DNA of 64,000 bases from Lagopus muta (Eukaryota > Chordata > Aves > Galliformes > Phasianidae): contig NC_064437.1 of NCBI RefSeq assembly GCF_023343835.1, positions 13,419,001 through 13,483,000 on the forward strand. Direction: 5' to 3'. Below, piece after piece: positions 1 to 12,500 of the stretch (position 1 is the stretch's first letter; every line of letters begins with the position of its first letter). Under the pieces are notes generated by a model. It saw only the letters and a list, made by a program, of their open reading frames with translations. It was not told where the DNA came from and searched no databases. Position numbers and translations under genes: made by a program.

Positions 1-649
1 CTAAAGAGTTTACATGATACACGGATATGGTGAAACTTGTGTTTACTGAACGCTCTTTTCTAAGAAGAAGAATGATAAAAACTTTAAGGGCAATTATTTC
101 ATGTTACATAATTCCTTTGATGTATGAAAGATTTTCTCTCTAAGCACAAGTTTCACCAAGCTGCACCTAAGCAGCAATCTGCCTATCAGTAATCTGTGTT
201 GAGCCATACTCAGGAATGACTTTGCTGAAATACAGGTTGGGCTGGGAAGTCAGAAAGCTGAGTCTGCAACTATGTGACCATAGGCTGATTACCTGCTGCA
301 CCAGGCAGCCTTTTACAGGACCATTGTTATATGGGCCCTGTAAATTCACTTGGTCTTGTTACCAGATACACGCTAGGTTTGAGCTTTAGGTAGCTTACTA
401 TTGTTTTGAAAAATGAAAAAGATGAGAAGTCTTTTAAAGTGCACAGGTAAAGCAACCTTGGAACCTTACAAAGAATGAAAATACAGTTTTACATACAAAG
501 TAGCAAGATGAATTTCAGTAGTTCTCAAAGTTTTGATTGCAATCATGGTGTATTTATAAAAAGTCAAAATCTGTCATGCTATATGCATCATCAGAAATGA
601 CCAATTTTCATAATCCTAAATCAAGTAGTTCACGATTTCATGTACTTAC
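1..649 (-). other. CTBS 3' untranslated region / downstream flank
   Basis: The sequence after the CTBS stop codon down to the window edge is AT-rich and has no supported coding exon. I did not find a clear AATAAA on the minus strand here, so the 3' end may use a variant signal or lie outside the window. Confidence 0.5.
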
Positions 650-3600
650 TTATGGTGTCAGGGCTTGCCACATTGCTTCAGTTTGTTTTTCTGCTACAGC
701 TTCCCTGGAATAGTCAAGACTGTTTCCATTCCACATGCCAATGCCCCTTAGGCCTCGATTCTTCACATATGCTGCTTTTAGAGAGATGCTGTGAGGGTCA
801 TCATACCATACTTGGTGGAAGTGACCAAGAGAATCCTAAAAAAACATGCAAACAGATAATGTCAGTATACACTTACCTATATAAATATGATATATTAAAG
901 TTAATTGAATTTTATTATACTTTCTATTCAATATAGTGAAAAGTACAATTATAAGGTTGGATATACAAGCTATGTGTATTTATATTACAATGCTTTCCTG
1001 ATTTATGGTTGTTTCTCACACAGGACAATTTTAAAAAATTAAGTCAAATACTTGGCTATAATTTTACATAGAGAATTTAAGTTATAAAAGAGTGAGGCAT
1101 TTTAACTGAAGTTAGAGGAAAAGACCTAACTAATCTCTAATGTTTCTTGTTAACTATAGCTATGATCTCAGACATGCTATCTAAACTAGCAGGTAAATTT
1201 AGTTAGAAACTATGTCCCTTTTTTCCAGCAATAAATGGTTTTAGAGGTAGTTGTAAAACTCAAAGGAAAGTTATGTGGTCTTTACCTGGTCACTGCTTAA
1301 CACCTTCTGATCTTATATAACTTACACTGAAAATTCTGCCCAAAGAAACCAACAGTGGTGTTCATGTTCAGTACAATCATTGGTGGACCCTTTTAGTGGT
1401 TCTATGTAGAAATCAAATGCAGAAACGAACACCCAAGCCACTAGTTTAGAAAAACTTAAGAGCATCCTAGAATCTCTTTTGGTTTAAATTGGTCCTCAAC
1501 ATCAGAAATCTGTAACAGTGAAGAATCAAGCTAAAGGATTTCTTTGAACAAAATACCCTTTTTGACATGATACTTTTCCTCTCAAGAATAGCTGTGGAGC
1601 AGTGAAAACCTTCATTACTCCTGTAATCTCAGTCACCACATCCTCTTTTCAGACTAGAAACAGAGGAGATGGAAATCCAGTCATCTACTACATGGGGGGA
1701 AAAAAGAGAGACTAGAAAACACAAATGTCTAACCCTGAAAATTTTACAGTCAAAGAACTATGGCTCACAAACAAGTAGTTCACAACGTGTGGTGTTTTAT
1801 GAAGAGACACATACCTTGTATTCATAAAATGGAGAGTTTTGTACCTCATCCCATAGTGCTCCTGAAATAGAACTGTTCACCTGCTTCATTATCGCTCCAT
1901 ACGGCACCTGATGCCCTGCAGCATCACTGCAAGGGGCACCACGGAATGGTACTTTGGAAAGGGAACAAACATGATCCTGAAGGAAAAGAAAAAAGCAGAA
2001 GGCTGGAGTTTCACATTACAGTGTTATTGAACTCCAAAATAGCAGTGCAGACAAGAACAAAGTCACAAAAGGCTCTGAGAGTACAAAACTCCTAGATCTT
2101 CAAGTATCTGTGCTAGTCATGTTGTTTCTAGGCAGAAGTAAATTAAAACATTTAAACCATAGTGTTACGGGATTGGTTGGTTCTCATTCAACTTACACAA
2201 CTGTCTTATCTATTTCCCTTCCAATTCTAATTCACTCTTACATTTTTTTCTTAAGTACAGTGTAGTTTGAGATTCCATGATTTATCCATATGCTGCTCTA
2301 CTGCAACAGCTATAGGTTTACTGCTGTTTGTTGCAGCTAATTAAGCAGGAAGCTTAATCACTGTGTTGAAAAGGCAGATACAAGCATTGCAGAGACTACT
2401 TTGGACATCATCTCATCTCATACAGATAGCATCTATAGCTCTTTAGTCAGTCAAACATGTTGCTTGGGTATTACAGGGTTCAGGTTACCAATAAGGATGA
2501 TAACTGCTAAGCAAACAGGGCAAGGAAAGGTCTCAAGTCACAGCATTATGCTATAAGCCATCAGACCACAGTATTTCCTAATCCAAAAACAGGATTACTA
2601 GTATCTAGCTGGTTTCTTCCTTAGAAGAAAAAAAGAAAAAGTATTATTCATTTGCAGTTATACAGTTAATCTTACCTCGGATAGGTTTAGGCACACATAA
2701 TCATAGCCATACCAGGGGACACCCATCACAAGCTTCTTAGGATCAATGCCCATATTAATGTACTCTTCATACCCTAGTTTTGATGGAAGTAAAAATTAAA
2801 ATGCATTAATGCATTTTCCGAACTGACTTATAGCCATAGTTAGCACAGGACTTGCATGATCCCTGGACAGAAACTAAGGTGTAAGCTCCTACCAGCACAG
2901 TCCCAAATTGGCTCTGTTCAAACTCTTCCAGTTGCCAGTAGCAGTCTTCTCAGCAGAGCTGATAAGCATTAACATATTCACAGTAATTCACACTATCCTC
3001 TCTAGGTATTTCTTAGCAAAAAACAACAACAACAAAAACCAGACAGCCCTGGATTGATCAGATTGATGATTCTCATTTGTTTCTCAGCTCACCTGTGCTG
3101 ACAGTTCATTATGGGACTGTGTGGGGAGCCAGATCAGAGAACTGATTCCAATTTAAAATCACTGCTTCTCTTTTATCCTCATTTTTAAACAATTCTATCT
3201 GTTCTGTAATCCAGCTCACTGTGTATGTGCATGAACAGTTGCACCAGCAGAAAATAAATCCACTCTGTTGCCAAAGGAATCATTTCTTAAACTTCATCTT
3301 CAAAGGAATCTGCACTGCAAGGATGAGACAAGGTTCTTGCAGGTTCTTTGCAAGCCCAGGCAGACACCATTGATTTGGCTGCCTTTTGTCATGCTAGAAG
3401 TGTTCTTCCGCAGCCACAAATGCAAGATGATGGTTTTACAAGTGAGAACACAACTGCTAAAGGTCTATCCTCAGTGTTAGAGGGATCTGAGATGGTATTT
3501 TCCCAGCAGGACAACATGTATTTAAGGCTACTAGAAAACCTCAGTACAATCAAAAAATATTTCTAAGAAAAGGCAATCTTTTCTAACCATTCACATTGTG

Positions 3601-6177
3601 AATATACAAATATTTAAATTTCTGGGCAGGTCCTGTCCTCACCAACTAAAGTCTGAAGGTAAGGAGCATTGGCTTTTGCAATACAGTCGGTCCAGATCTG
3701 GCTCTGCTCATCATAAGACATCACAAATAAGAAATCACAGGCAGCTGCAATCCCAGTGTAGTTGTAGCACCTCTTATCGATGCACGCAGGAGACCAGGCC
3801 ACGTCAAATGTTACCTCAAGGAAGAGCACATGTTAGTATCATGCATGGCACTTTGGCAGTCGTTTTCTGATTACAAAGAGCTGTAACTTTTAAAGACAGT
3901 ATTTCCCAAATGTTGCACAGCGTTTAGCACACAGTGATACCAATAAAGTGTAGGAGAAGCTGCTCAGCTGACAAAGCAAACTTTAGATAATAATCAGAGA
4001 CTGCCATTATTTGTGAATTCAAGACATGCTGTTTTCCTGTTTTTCCACAATTTACCACTTAATTTTCAAGAACCAAAGAAATTAAAATATAATGTCAAAA
4101 TCATAAAAAAATTAGAAACCAGTTTACTGTTTTTTCACTAGAAGGCCCTACTTTAAAAGGATTCATTAGGCCGTACTAACTGGCATCTCAGTCAGTGACA
4201 ATAGCATTGTACCTACAAATCTCAGATAAACCCTTCTTCCATTTAAATTCAGATAGGTCAAAGAGGTGATTCTTACGACAGAATATCATATCTAACATCC
4301 ATAATTAACCACTGATGATAATATCACACATTAGCTCTGCATGTCTTTTCATATTCACATGCAGTGCTGTTAAAACTCCTTGTATTTCATTAAGCTAAGC
4401 TTAATGTTTGCATAAGGTACATTTTCATTACCTGTGATCCTGGAATTTCTTTGTGAAAAGCATCTGTAGTTTCTTTAACAAGCTCTGTTAATGCATAATA
4501 CTCAGGAGAGGTTTCATTAACTTCTTGCTCTATATCTATATTAATTCCATCCATATATTGTTTTTTGGCAAGGTCCACCTGCTGGGATATCCACACTGCT
4601 CTTTTAGCCGGGTCAACGATTTCCTTAAGAGGTACATCACCTAGGCAGGAGGGCTCCAAGAGTCAACATGTATTTGTATCACAGTATGGAGAAAAGATTT
4701 GTCTTTACTAAGCTAACTGTCACAGCCAGAAAATAAAAATCCCCACAAGTATACTGTGTAAAAATCCCCACAAGTATACTGACATCTATTTCATCCTTGT
4801 GCCATCCCTGGATAATAGAAAGGGCTTAATTTATTTTTTTTAAGTATAATTTTGAGAACCCACACCAGGAGAGATTACCTAATTTCTTTAAGACAGATGT
4901 GTTTAAAACAAAGTTCCTTTTGGATTTTTTTTCCACAACTTCAATCATCTCCTTCCTTCTGCCTACTACTCTCAGCCACTGTAAATTTCCTTTCTTGAAG
5001 TCAATTGATTTCCTGTATTTCCAGAGAGCCAGAAGAACTGCCTTTTTTTGCTTTGATGCACATGCATTTACATTTAACTCCTTTTCTACACTGTCATCTT
5101 TGATCCTGTTTTTGCCTTGACAGATCCTAGTCTTGATTACGGCACACATGTGCAGACTGACACGATGAACTTTGCCTTCCTAATGAGCTTTTGCACATGC
5201 ACTTCCTGAGTATTCATGTTTTCAAACTCACACTTGTAACACACAACGATTGATTGAAAAATGCTAAAAATGCTAAATATAACTTGCAACCACTGTCTTT
5301 CCCCTGTCTTCTGGGTATTGCACATGATATATAGAAGACAGACCCAAATATTTCTCTTCTACAGGCTTTTCCTCCTCTCTTCTTTCCTGCTCTCCTACTG
5401 CTGTGATGCTCTCTGTTAGAGATGATGTCACTGGAATGGTTTTGTTATTACTGTGGCACAAAATGAGGTTGATTTTAATACCTTGCATTCTAGCACATGC
5501 AAAATGTCAAAGTAAGAGAACCCTGAGTGCACTACCCTCTTAGTAATTAAACTCCTCACTGATTTTTAATACCTTGCATAGCAGCAAACGTGAAATGTCA
5601 CAGTATTACAGTGCTATGTACGTTATGCTCCTGACAACTTACAAATACCCACAGTTCGATGAAGCAGCCCACCTTTCAGTACTACCCTGGCACCTTTGGA
5701 ATGAGCAAAGCACAGGAGCTCTGGATCGTATTTCCCAAAAGCCGCCACGGTTGTAATTTTTGACCAGTCATAGGATTTCCAGGCTTCTTTCCCCACATCG
5801 AACACAAAGACCTAGAGGTGGTAAGAGGCCATCTCATCAATTCTAAACCCTTCTCCGTTGCAAAGCACGACTTTCTGCTGGACCAGCGCAGGGAGCCAAG
5901 AGTTGAGGTGCCCAGGGCTGCCCACGGCCACCACCAGAGCCCCAAACACCAGGCTCGCCCCGGACAGCCAAGGTCACCCCGCATTGCCACCACTCCCCCC
6001 CCGCCAGCCGGCCCGCAGGATCAGCTCCAGCAGCACCGGGACGCGCACCTCGAAGCCGCCGGTGCCCGCGATGGGCTGGCAGAGCCGCGGGTCCTGGCAG
6101 GGACACGCAGCTGCGCAGCCCAGCAACTGCAGGAGGCCCAGCAGCAACAGCAGCCCCGCACCCCCCCGGCACGCCAT
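650..6177 (-). CDS. CTBS: CTBS, di-N-acetylchitobiase (GH18), seven coding exons
   Basis: Lysosomal glycosidase that removes the reducing-end GlcNAc from the chitobiose core during N-glycoprotein breakdown (family knowledge). Coding exons in order: 6049-6177, 5673-5811, 4432-4640, 3643-3814, 2676-2773, 1815-1976, 650-835. They join in one frame with GT-AG introns, giving 364 residues, close to the roughly 385 of the human protein. Residues 1 to about 22 form a leucine-rich signal peptide followed by ACPCQDPRLC. Exon 3 holds the GH18 motif DGINIDIE with the catalytic glutamate near residue 127. Exon 4 contains YNYTGIAAACDFLFVMSYDE and exon 5 contains MGVPWYGYDY, both diagnostic of CTBS. The stop is TAA at 650-652. 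Human has Cys in VNCLSPEY where this protein reads VNETSPEY, creating a possible N-glycosylation sequon. The start is the only ATG preceding the signal peptide. It lies directly downstream of a vitellogenin gene on the same strand. Confidence 0.95.
4735..4781. repeat. 22-bp direct repeat in CTBS intron 2
   Basis: Two identical 22-nt copies (4735-4756 and 4760-4781), beginning AAAAATCCCC and ending AGTATACTG, are separated by 3 nt. It looks like a local tandem duplication. No function is implied. Confidence 0.85.
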
Positions 6178-6270
6178 GTCACATCCCGCTGCTCGCTCCG
6201 CTTCCGCGGGCTTGCAGCTCCTCCCCGCAGGGCCGGGCCGGGTCCGGGCTGCAGGGTTCTGATTGGGGCG
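5880..6270. promoter_or_regulatory. CpG-rich CTBS promoter and first exon
   Basis: This is the strongest GC- and CpG-rich stretch of the first 10 kb. It covers the CTBS first exon, the 5' part of intron 1 and the sequence just upstream of the ATG at 6177. No TATA box is evident. This is typical of a housekeeping CpG-island promoter. The upstream vitellogenin poly(A) signal at 6327-6332 limits the CTBS promoter to roughly 150 bp unless it overlaps the neighbour's 3' UTR. Confidence 0.7.
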
Positions 6271-6326
6271 GTACGCGTGCAGGAGGAAATGATAATATCC
6301 ATTGAGGTGCTTTTAAAGAGCAGTGT

Positions 6327-6332
6327 TTTATT
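6327..6332 (-). terminator. Likely poly(A) signal of VTG3
   Basis: TTTATT on the plus strand, AATAAA on the minus strand, lies about 186 nt beyond the VTG3 stop codon. The VTG2 paralogue has AATAAA at nearly the same distance (about 197 nt), which supports its use. Confidence 0.7.
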
Positions 6333-6517
6333 AAAAGATGAAACCGGCTTAAGGGAATCCGCAGTTATTGTGAGGAGCTGAAAATAACTGCGGAGGAAAA
6401 CAGCGTAGTGTGAAGCAGGCTCGGCCTCGGCTTTGCCGGCCAACACGGTTGTGTCCGCAGTTCCGCAGTGAGCGCTAACGCTGATAGCAAACGTGATGCA
6501 TCGCGTGATACGGAGCG

Positions 6518-9500
6518 TCACGCTGCGCACGGCTGCTGGGCACAGGAGCAAGCCGTGTGGGCATCGACGCTGCTCACCAAGTCCTCAGACTTCTGGTCTA
6601 ACCTCGCCTGCTCCTCCTCCAGCTCGAGTGTGGAGTCTGTAAATGAGAGGAGAAAGGAGCCACGTGAGGGGTTTTTTAATACATCGAGGTACTCAGTACT
6701 AACTATGATCAACCTGAAAGATTCACAGCTTTTCACATCAGCGTGCATGTGACGTGGTGTTACATAAACGGCATGGAAGTTCATCCCAAAATGAATGCGT
6801 AGGTATAGCTCCCCACAAAAAAGTCCTGAAAGCAAGAGTAGGCTCCTGCTTGTGTGATCAGTGTGTTTCACTGTTGAATTGATGTAATTGTTACAAAAGT
6901 AAGTTCACTTCTTTGATCATTTATATTTAGGTAGCATGAATTCTAGCTAAGATGCTCGCTAATAAGGCTTATTTGCTGGTGTGCAAACATTTTGAAATAT
7001 TACATCCTCATTTTTTATCCAGAGAGGGTGAAATGAGATGCCTGAGACTGCCTGAGACTGAGCTTTTTCTCCTATACACACAAACTGAGCTTGTGTATCT
7101 GTATCCCATGGAGCCTTAAGGCGGGCTATGGCTCTGTATTTCACTGTGGTGATGAGGAGGAGTAGGGAGCAGCATAATGGTAGGAATCATAGAATCATAG
7201 AAACATTAAGATTGGAAAAGACCTCTAATATCATGAAATCCAACCATCAAACCATCCCCTCCACACCCACTAATCCATGTCCCTCAGTGCCACATCTACA
7301 TCGTTTCTGAACACCTTCAGGGACAATGACTCCACCACCTCCCTGGGCAGCTTGTGCCAATGCATCACTACTTTTTCAGAGAATAATTTTTTCCTAGTAT
7401 CCATTCTGAATCTCTGCTGATGCAGCTTAAGGCCTTTACCTCTCATCATCACTAGTTATATGGGAGAAGAGGCTGATCCCCACTTCACCACAACCTCCTT
7501 TGAGAAGCTGTAGAGAACAGCAAGGTCTCCTTTGAGCCTGAGGAATTGCACTCTAACACATGCACTGTCACATGTTGCACAAGTACAGAGTTTGTATACT
7601 CACCAGACGGTACACAGTGGAAACCAACAAAGACAGGAACAGTCCTGGTTGCTGAACAGCCTTCTGCACAGTGTAAAACTGGCTCAATGGAAAAGCATTT
7701 TGAGGCCTTTTTGTCAAATGCAACTGGCTTCTCAATTTTGACAAACTTCCTCTGCAGCTTGCAAGCTATAAAACATGAATTCTTTTAAATAAACTAGAGA
7801 ATTTCTAAGAATAACTGTTTTGAATTCAATATGTAGTATTAACAGTGATTAAGACCAGTGAACATATTGAAGGACACAAGATATATAAAACTACTCTCAC
7901 TGAAGGGAAGGCTGTTTTCTGACAAACTCTGTGAGAGAATGGGGCATTTGGGATACAATCCCCAGCACAGGCACAGGTGAAGAAATCAGAAAAGATAGAC
8001 ACTTGTGAAAACCAACTGTTATGGACAGACACCCTATCTTTTGTCAACAGTCAAACTACCTCGCCTTCATTTTAATTTATCAACTTAGGGAGATTTAGGT
8101 TTATAATTATATCTAGAACACACACATTTCAACTAGCTTGGTAATGTGGAAGAAGTTACACAAGAACGCAACAAATCCAGATTTTGCAGTGAACTGCCAA
8201 ACTCAGGAAAAAAATATTTTTAACTTTCCATTCATTGCAAGAAGAGTAATGACAAAAATAATATGATAACACAAATTAGGTATGTAAATCTTACAGTTAC
8301 TCATGTGACTATTTAATTAGTAAGCAGTAATGATGGAATCTAAATACCTCCAGTACATACGTCTTCTGAGATGACCCAGGACTGAGCAAAACTCACTGCA
8401 TCTTTAGCTAAATATCCGCTGGGCATTTGATACTCCCTTTTCTTCTCAGCATCATATTTTCCACAAATACCACATGTTTTTCCAACCATCCAGAAAGCAA
8501 CCTGAATCTTTGTGGAAATAAAGAAAAGACACTCTTAGGTGTTTTTCTTCTAAAAATAAATCCTTCAAAAACAATAATAAAAAATACCTCAACTTTATGT
8601 CCATCATAGTATAGTTTTTCTACACCATATTCAGGGGCTTTTAATGACAAGCCTTCCTTTTCACTGCTTATCAGCAGACCTGCAACAAATGAGCAAAATG
8701 AGAGGTTAGTATTTTAGGATCCAACCTTAACCACAGGTCAAATTCTTGGGGCCTTACTGCAGTCAGTGGGTAGGGCTGGGGGAGATCTGGTTGCCCATTC
8801 TGTGAGTCTCTGTGGACATCACAAGGGACCGTAGCCTTGCACTACATTGTTTACAGATACACAGGATTGGCATCTGTTTCTTTGCCCATCTTTCCTATCA
8901 CTCCAGTGAAAGTCAGGAAGAAGTTATAATGAAATCATCTAATTGTTTCTCGTAATAGAATGATCTCTATCTTGAGAGGGGTTTTCAAGATCATGTAATA
9001 TTTCAAAAGAGCAGAAAAGATTAAACAAAATATAAAGGTGAGTCTCCTACCAGACTTAGATGTGTATGGAACATCTGTTGGGGTTTGAACACCATTAATC
9101 TTCAGCTGGATTAGTCCATTGGAAACATACATGTCAACCTCACTTTAAGTAAAGAAAATGAGTGTAAATAAATGCTTCTCACCATTCAGTTCACAGTTTC
9201 TAATCCTGGTAGAACCAACACTGCAGGATGCTTGAATCACTCTGAGAATAATTACCTGCTACTTTTTGTGAGGAAAGTTAAGAGAACCCAGGAAAGTATT
9301 CCAGGGGGACTGCTCACAAAAGCTCTTTCCCTGGTCTCCTTGAGTTCTGAGTGTCTGCTTGTGGCCATAGTTCAGGCAGACACCAGACCACATGGATCCT
9401 TGCTGCAAAACACTGTAGTTCCTCTTATGTTCATATAAATTGGAGGTGCTTTGCATTTCAGAGGAAGAATGACCTCCTTACATCAATTAAAATCTCTTAC

Positions 9501-12500
9501 AGCCTGAATAGCCTGTGTATTGTAGTATATTCTTGAGAGCAGTGTTTGTTCTAATGAAGCCTGATGCACAGACACATCAAAAACACATCAGTACACTTGT
9601 AAAAAAAAAAAAACAAAACCAGTCAGGAATAATGCAGTGACAAGGAATGTCTTTATCACAAAAAAATTTGGTTAATACAGCAAGCGTCCTTCTGTTTTTT
9701 GGCAAAACAATGCAGGGAATACTAGTTTCTCTCTGTTTCTCTAACATTATGGCACAGCTAGGCAGACTATTTTCAGATAATTTTAAACCATACAGATCAA
9801 AGTTTATATATGCACTTTGAAGATTATTCCCTGCGATGACTTTGGTATGCATAATCCCATACTACTTAGATTTTAGATTTAATCAGATTATATTTTTAAA
9901 AAAGAGCCCATGGCTGTTTCAAGATGAAACAAAGCTTGTCTTAAGTTAGTTTCAAATAGATTTGGAAAATTGTGTGTCCATTAAGAGAAAAAGTAAACAC
10001 TAGGAGAACTACAGGCCAGTCAGTCTCATCTCTGTGTGTGTGGCAAGATTGCAGAACAGATCTTCCTGGAAACTATGATAAGGCAAGTAGAAAACAGAGG
10101 GGCAATTGGGGACACCATGGCTTCATTAAGAGCAAATCACACCTGACAAATTTGGTGGCCTTCTATGACAGGGTTACAGTACTGGTGGATAAGGGAGGAA
10201 CAACTGACATAATCTACCTGGAATTGTGCAAAGCCTTTGGCAGTGTTCCACACAACATCCTTGTCTCTGAGTTGAAGGGACATGGATGTGACGGCTGTAG
10301 CACTCACTGGATAAGGAGCTGTCTAGGTGTTTGCCCTCAAGCAGTTGCAGGCAATAACTCAGTGTCCAGGTAGAGACCAGTGATGAGCCAGGTTCCCCAG
10401 GGGTGGGTACAGGGACTGGCACTATTTAACACTCACTTCTCAACATTACTGATGAGATGACTGCATACATTAACTAGTCCTAGTTATTGGTTTAGCACAG
10501 GAGTTCAGACTAAATTATTACAGTAGTCTCTTGGATTTATAGTTTATGTTTCTACCTAATTACTAAGAAATAAGACAGTTAAATACTAACAAACTAATGA
10601 AGAGTTTCAGACAGTGTGTTTCAGAAACAAAGGACTTTTCAAAGGAAAAGCACAATCCCAATCCTCAGTGACATTCCTAGAAATCTTTCCACTGACATCA
10701 GTAATTTTTCCATGAGTTTTATGCTAGTACTGATCTGCCCAAACAACCTGGTCTTCACATTTACAGCATCATCAGCTTGACATCAATCTGTCATTACATT
10801 TGCAGTTACTTACTGGCTGGCAAGTCTGACACTTATTGCTGTAAGGTCAGTAGATTCTTCAAGTCTTTTTATCATCACCAGGAACTTCAATTCTGGACTA
10901 CAATCCTGAGCCAAGATGTGGTAGCAATTTGCAGGCATTGAATAATTAAACTCAACTCCATTGAAGGTTGTTATCATATTTTGGGAAACTGAACAACGAG
11001 CTGAAAAAAAACCCACAAAAGTAAACATTTTGTATATTTAAGACAGTTATTCTATTTTAGATTGGTTTATTGTTTTTATTGTTTTACTGTTGAACATTTT
11101 CTGGTTTTACCTACTTCCATGTAAAAGAAAAATGATTCCTTCAGATTAATTTTTGAATTTGCAAATCAAAACGTAGTCAGTCCACAATCAGCACAGCAAC
11201 CCATTCACAATTCAGTCACCAAGAGATAAATTCTGCTCAGAATGGGTGCAGCTCTCTGTGTGTGGCCTTTTGGCCACTTTGGTAACTTTGTTGTAGTCAA
11301 AAGAAGACTGTTGTTAACAATTCACATATCACTAGCAGAAGAGTAAATTCTGTGACAATTGTTGTTGTTATGTATATTGAGACATAATCAGGAGTAGAAA
11401 TGGTAAGAAAATGGGGAGAAGAAAAAACAACCAACAAAACACCATAGTAGATTTTTTCCTTTTTCACTGTAATTGTATTTTGGAAATTCTACTTGCTCCA
11501 ATTAAGAACTATTTTACATCAATTTTAATTAACAGACCAATTTTGGTGTAAGGCCTTTCAATTTAAAAGTTAACCTATATATCTCTTAGAGGCATTAACA
11601 ACAACAAAAAAAAAATTTCAAATTTCACCTTCAAGAAGTGAAAGTAATGGGTGCATTTTTGAAGCTGGTTTAGCTGCTGTGTAACAGTACTATTCAAGTG
11701 GAGCACACCAAAACAGAATCCACTTAAACATCTTTCTCTTAAATTATTAAATGCTTTTCCTCTTGGAACAATAAATATCTGCTGTGAAGTTTAAATAGAT
11801 GTACTGTAGGGATGTACTGTTGCTGTTTGGCACAGAATTGAACATTTACTCTTGCCAACGCAAGTTTATTTTTCTTCACATCTTTGCAGCCTCATAGATT
11901 TTCATTTCAGACAGAATTACTTCCAAGTGAAGCCCAGCTGATTGTTGAAGATCTAAATACTTGTGCAGATAGCTAATTGCTGACCTTTAAGGTTTTCAAT
12001 GATTGAAAAGGCTGCTTGGTAAAAGACGTTCCAGTCAGAGGATGGAAATGTTGAGGTTGGTGTATCTGAACTTGAAGGGAGTGGCAGGGGAAGCCTGATG
12101 GCTCTGTTGTAAACTGTGAGCTGAAAATCAGTCAGAAAACAAACATGAATGAATGCAAATGTCATATGCAATGTGGAGATGAAATAGAATTTTCTTATAG
12201 CATTCAAACCTGTACTTACTGAAATCTAAATTAGAACCTAGATTTAGGTCAGAGCTTAAAATAAATCAAGTCCTCTCTCTACAGCACAAAATATTTTTGT
12301 AGCTTGACACATCTGCTATCAATAGAATAGCAGCGTTCTAAATTAAGTTATCAATTCACGATTTTTTCATGAGTTGTTTATCATGCTCACAGTTCAAATG
12401 GTTTGCTTATCTGAGATGAACACCTTTCTCTTGCCTATATGTTGAGGGCTATTGTTGGGCTGTCAAGGTTCTCTACAGCCTGCTTTCATTATCTCTCTGA

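Noticed and set aside
5818-6381. 187-codon plus-strand frame opposite CTBS exon 1
   Set aside because: Low-complexity Pro/Gln/Ala-rich antisense of a CpG island. No recognisable domain.
6021-6551. 176-codon minus-strand frame spanning VTG3 3' end and CTBS exon 1
   Set aside because: It is in a different frame from CTBS exon 1 and crosses the VTG3 3' UTR and poly(A) signal. It looks like an accident of GC-rich sequence.
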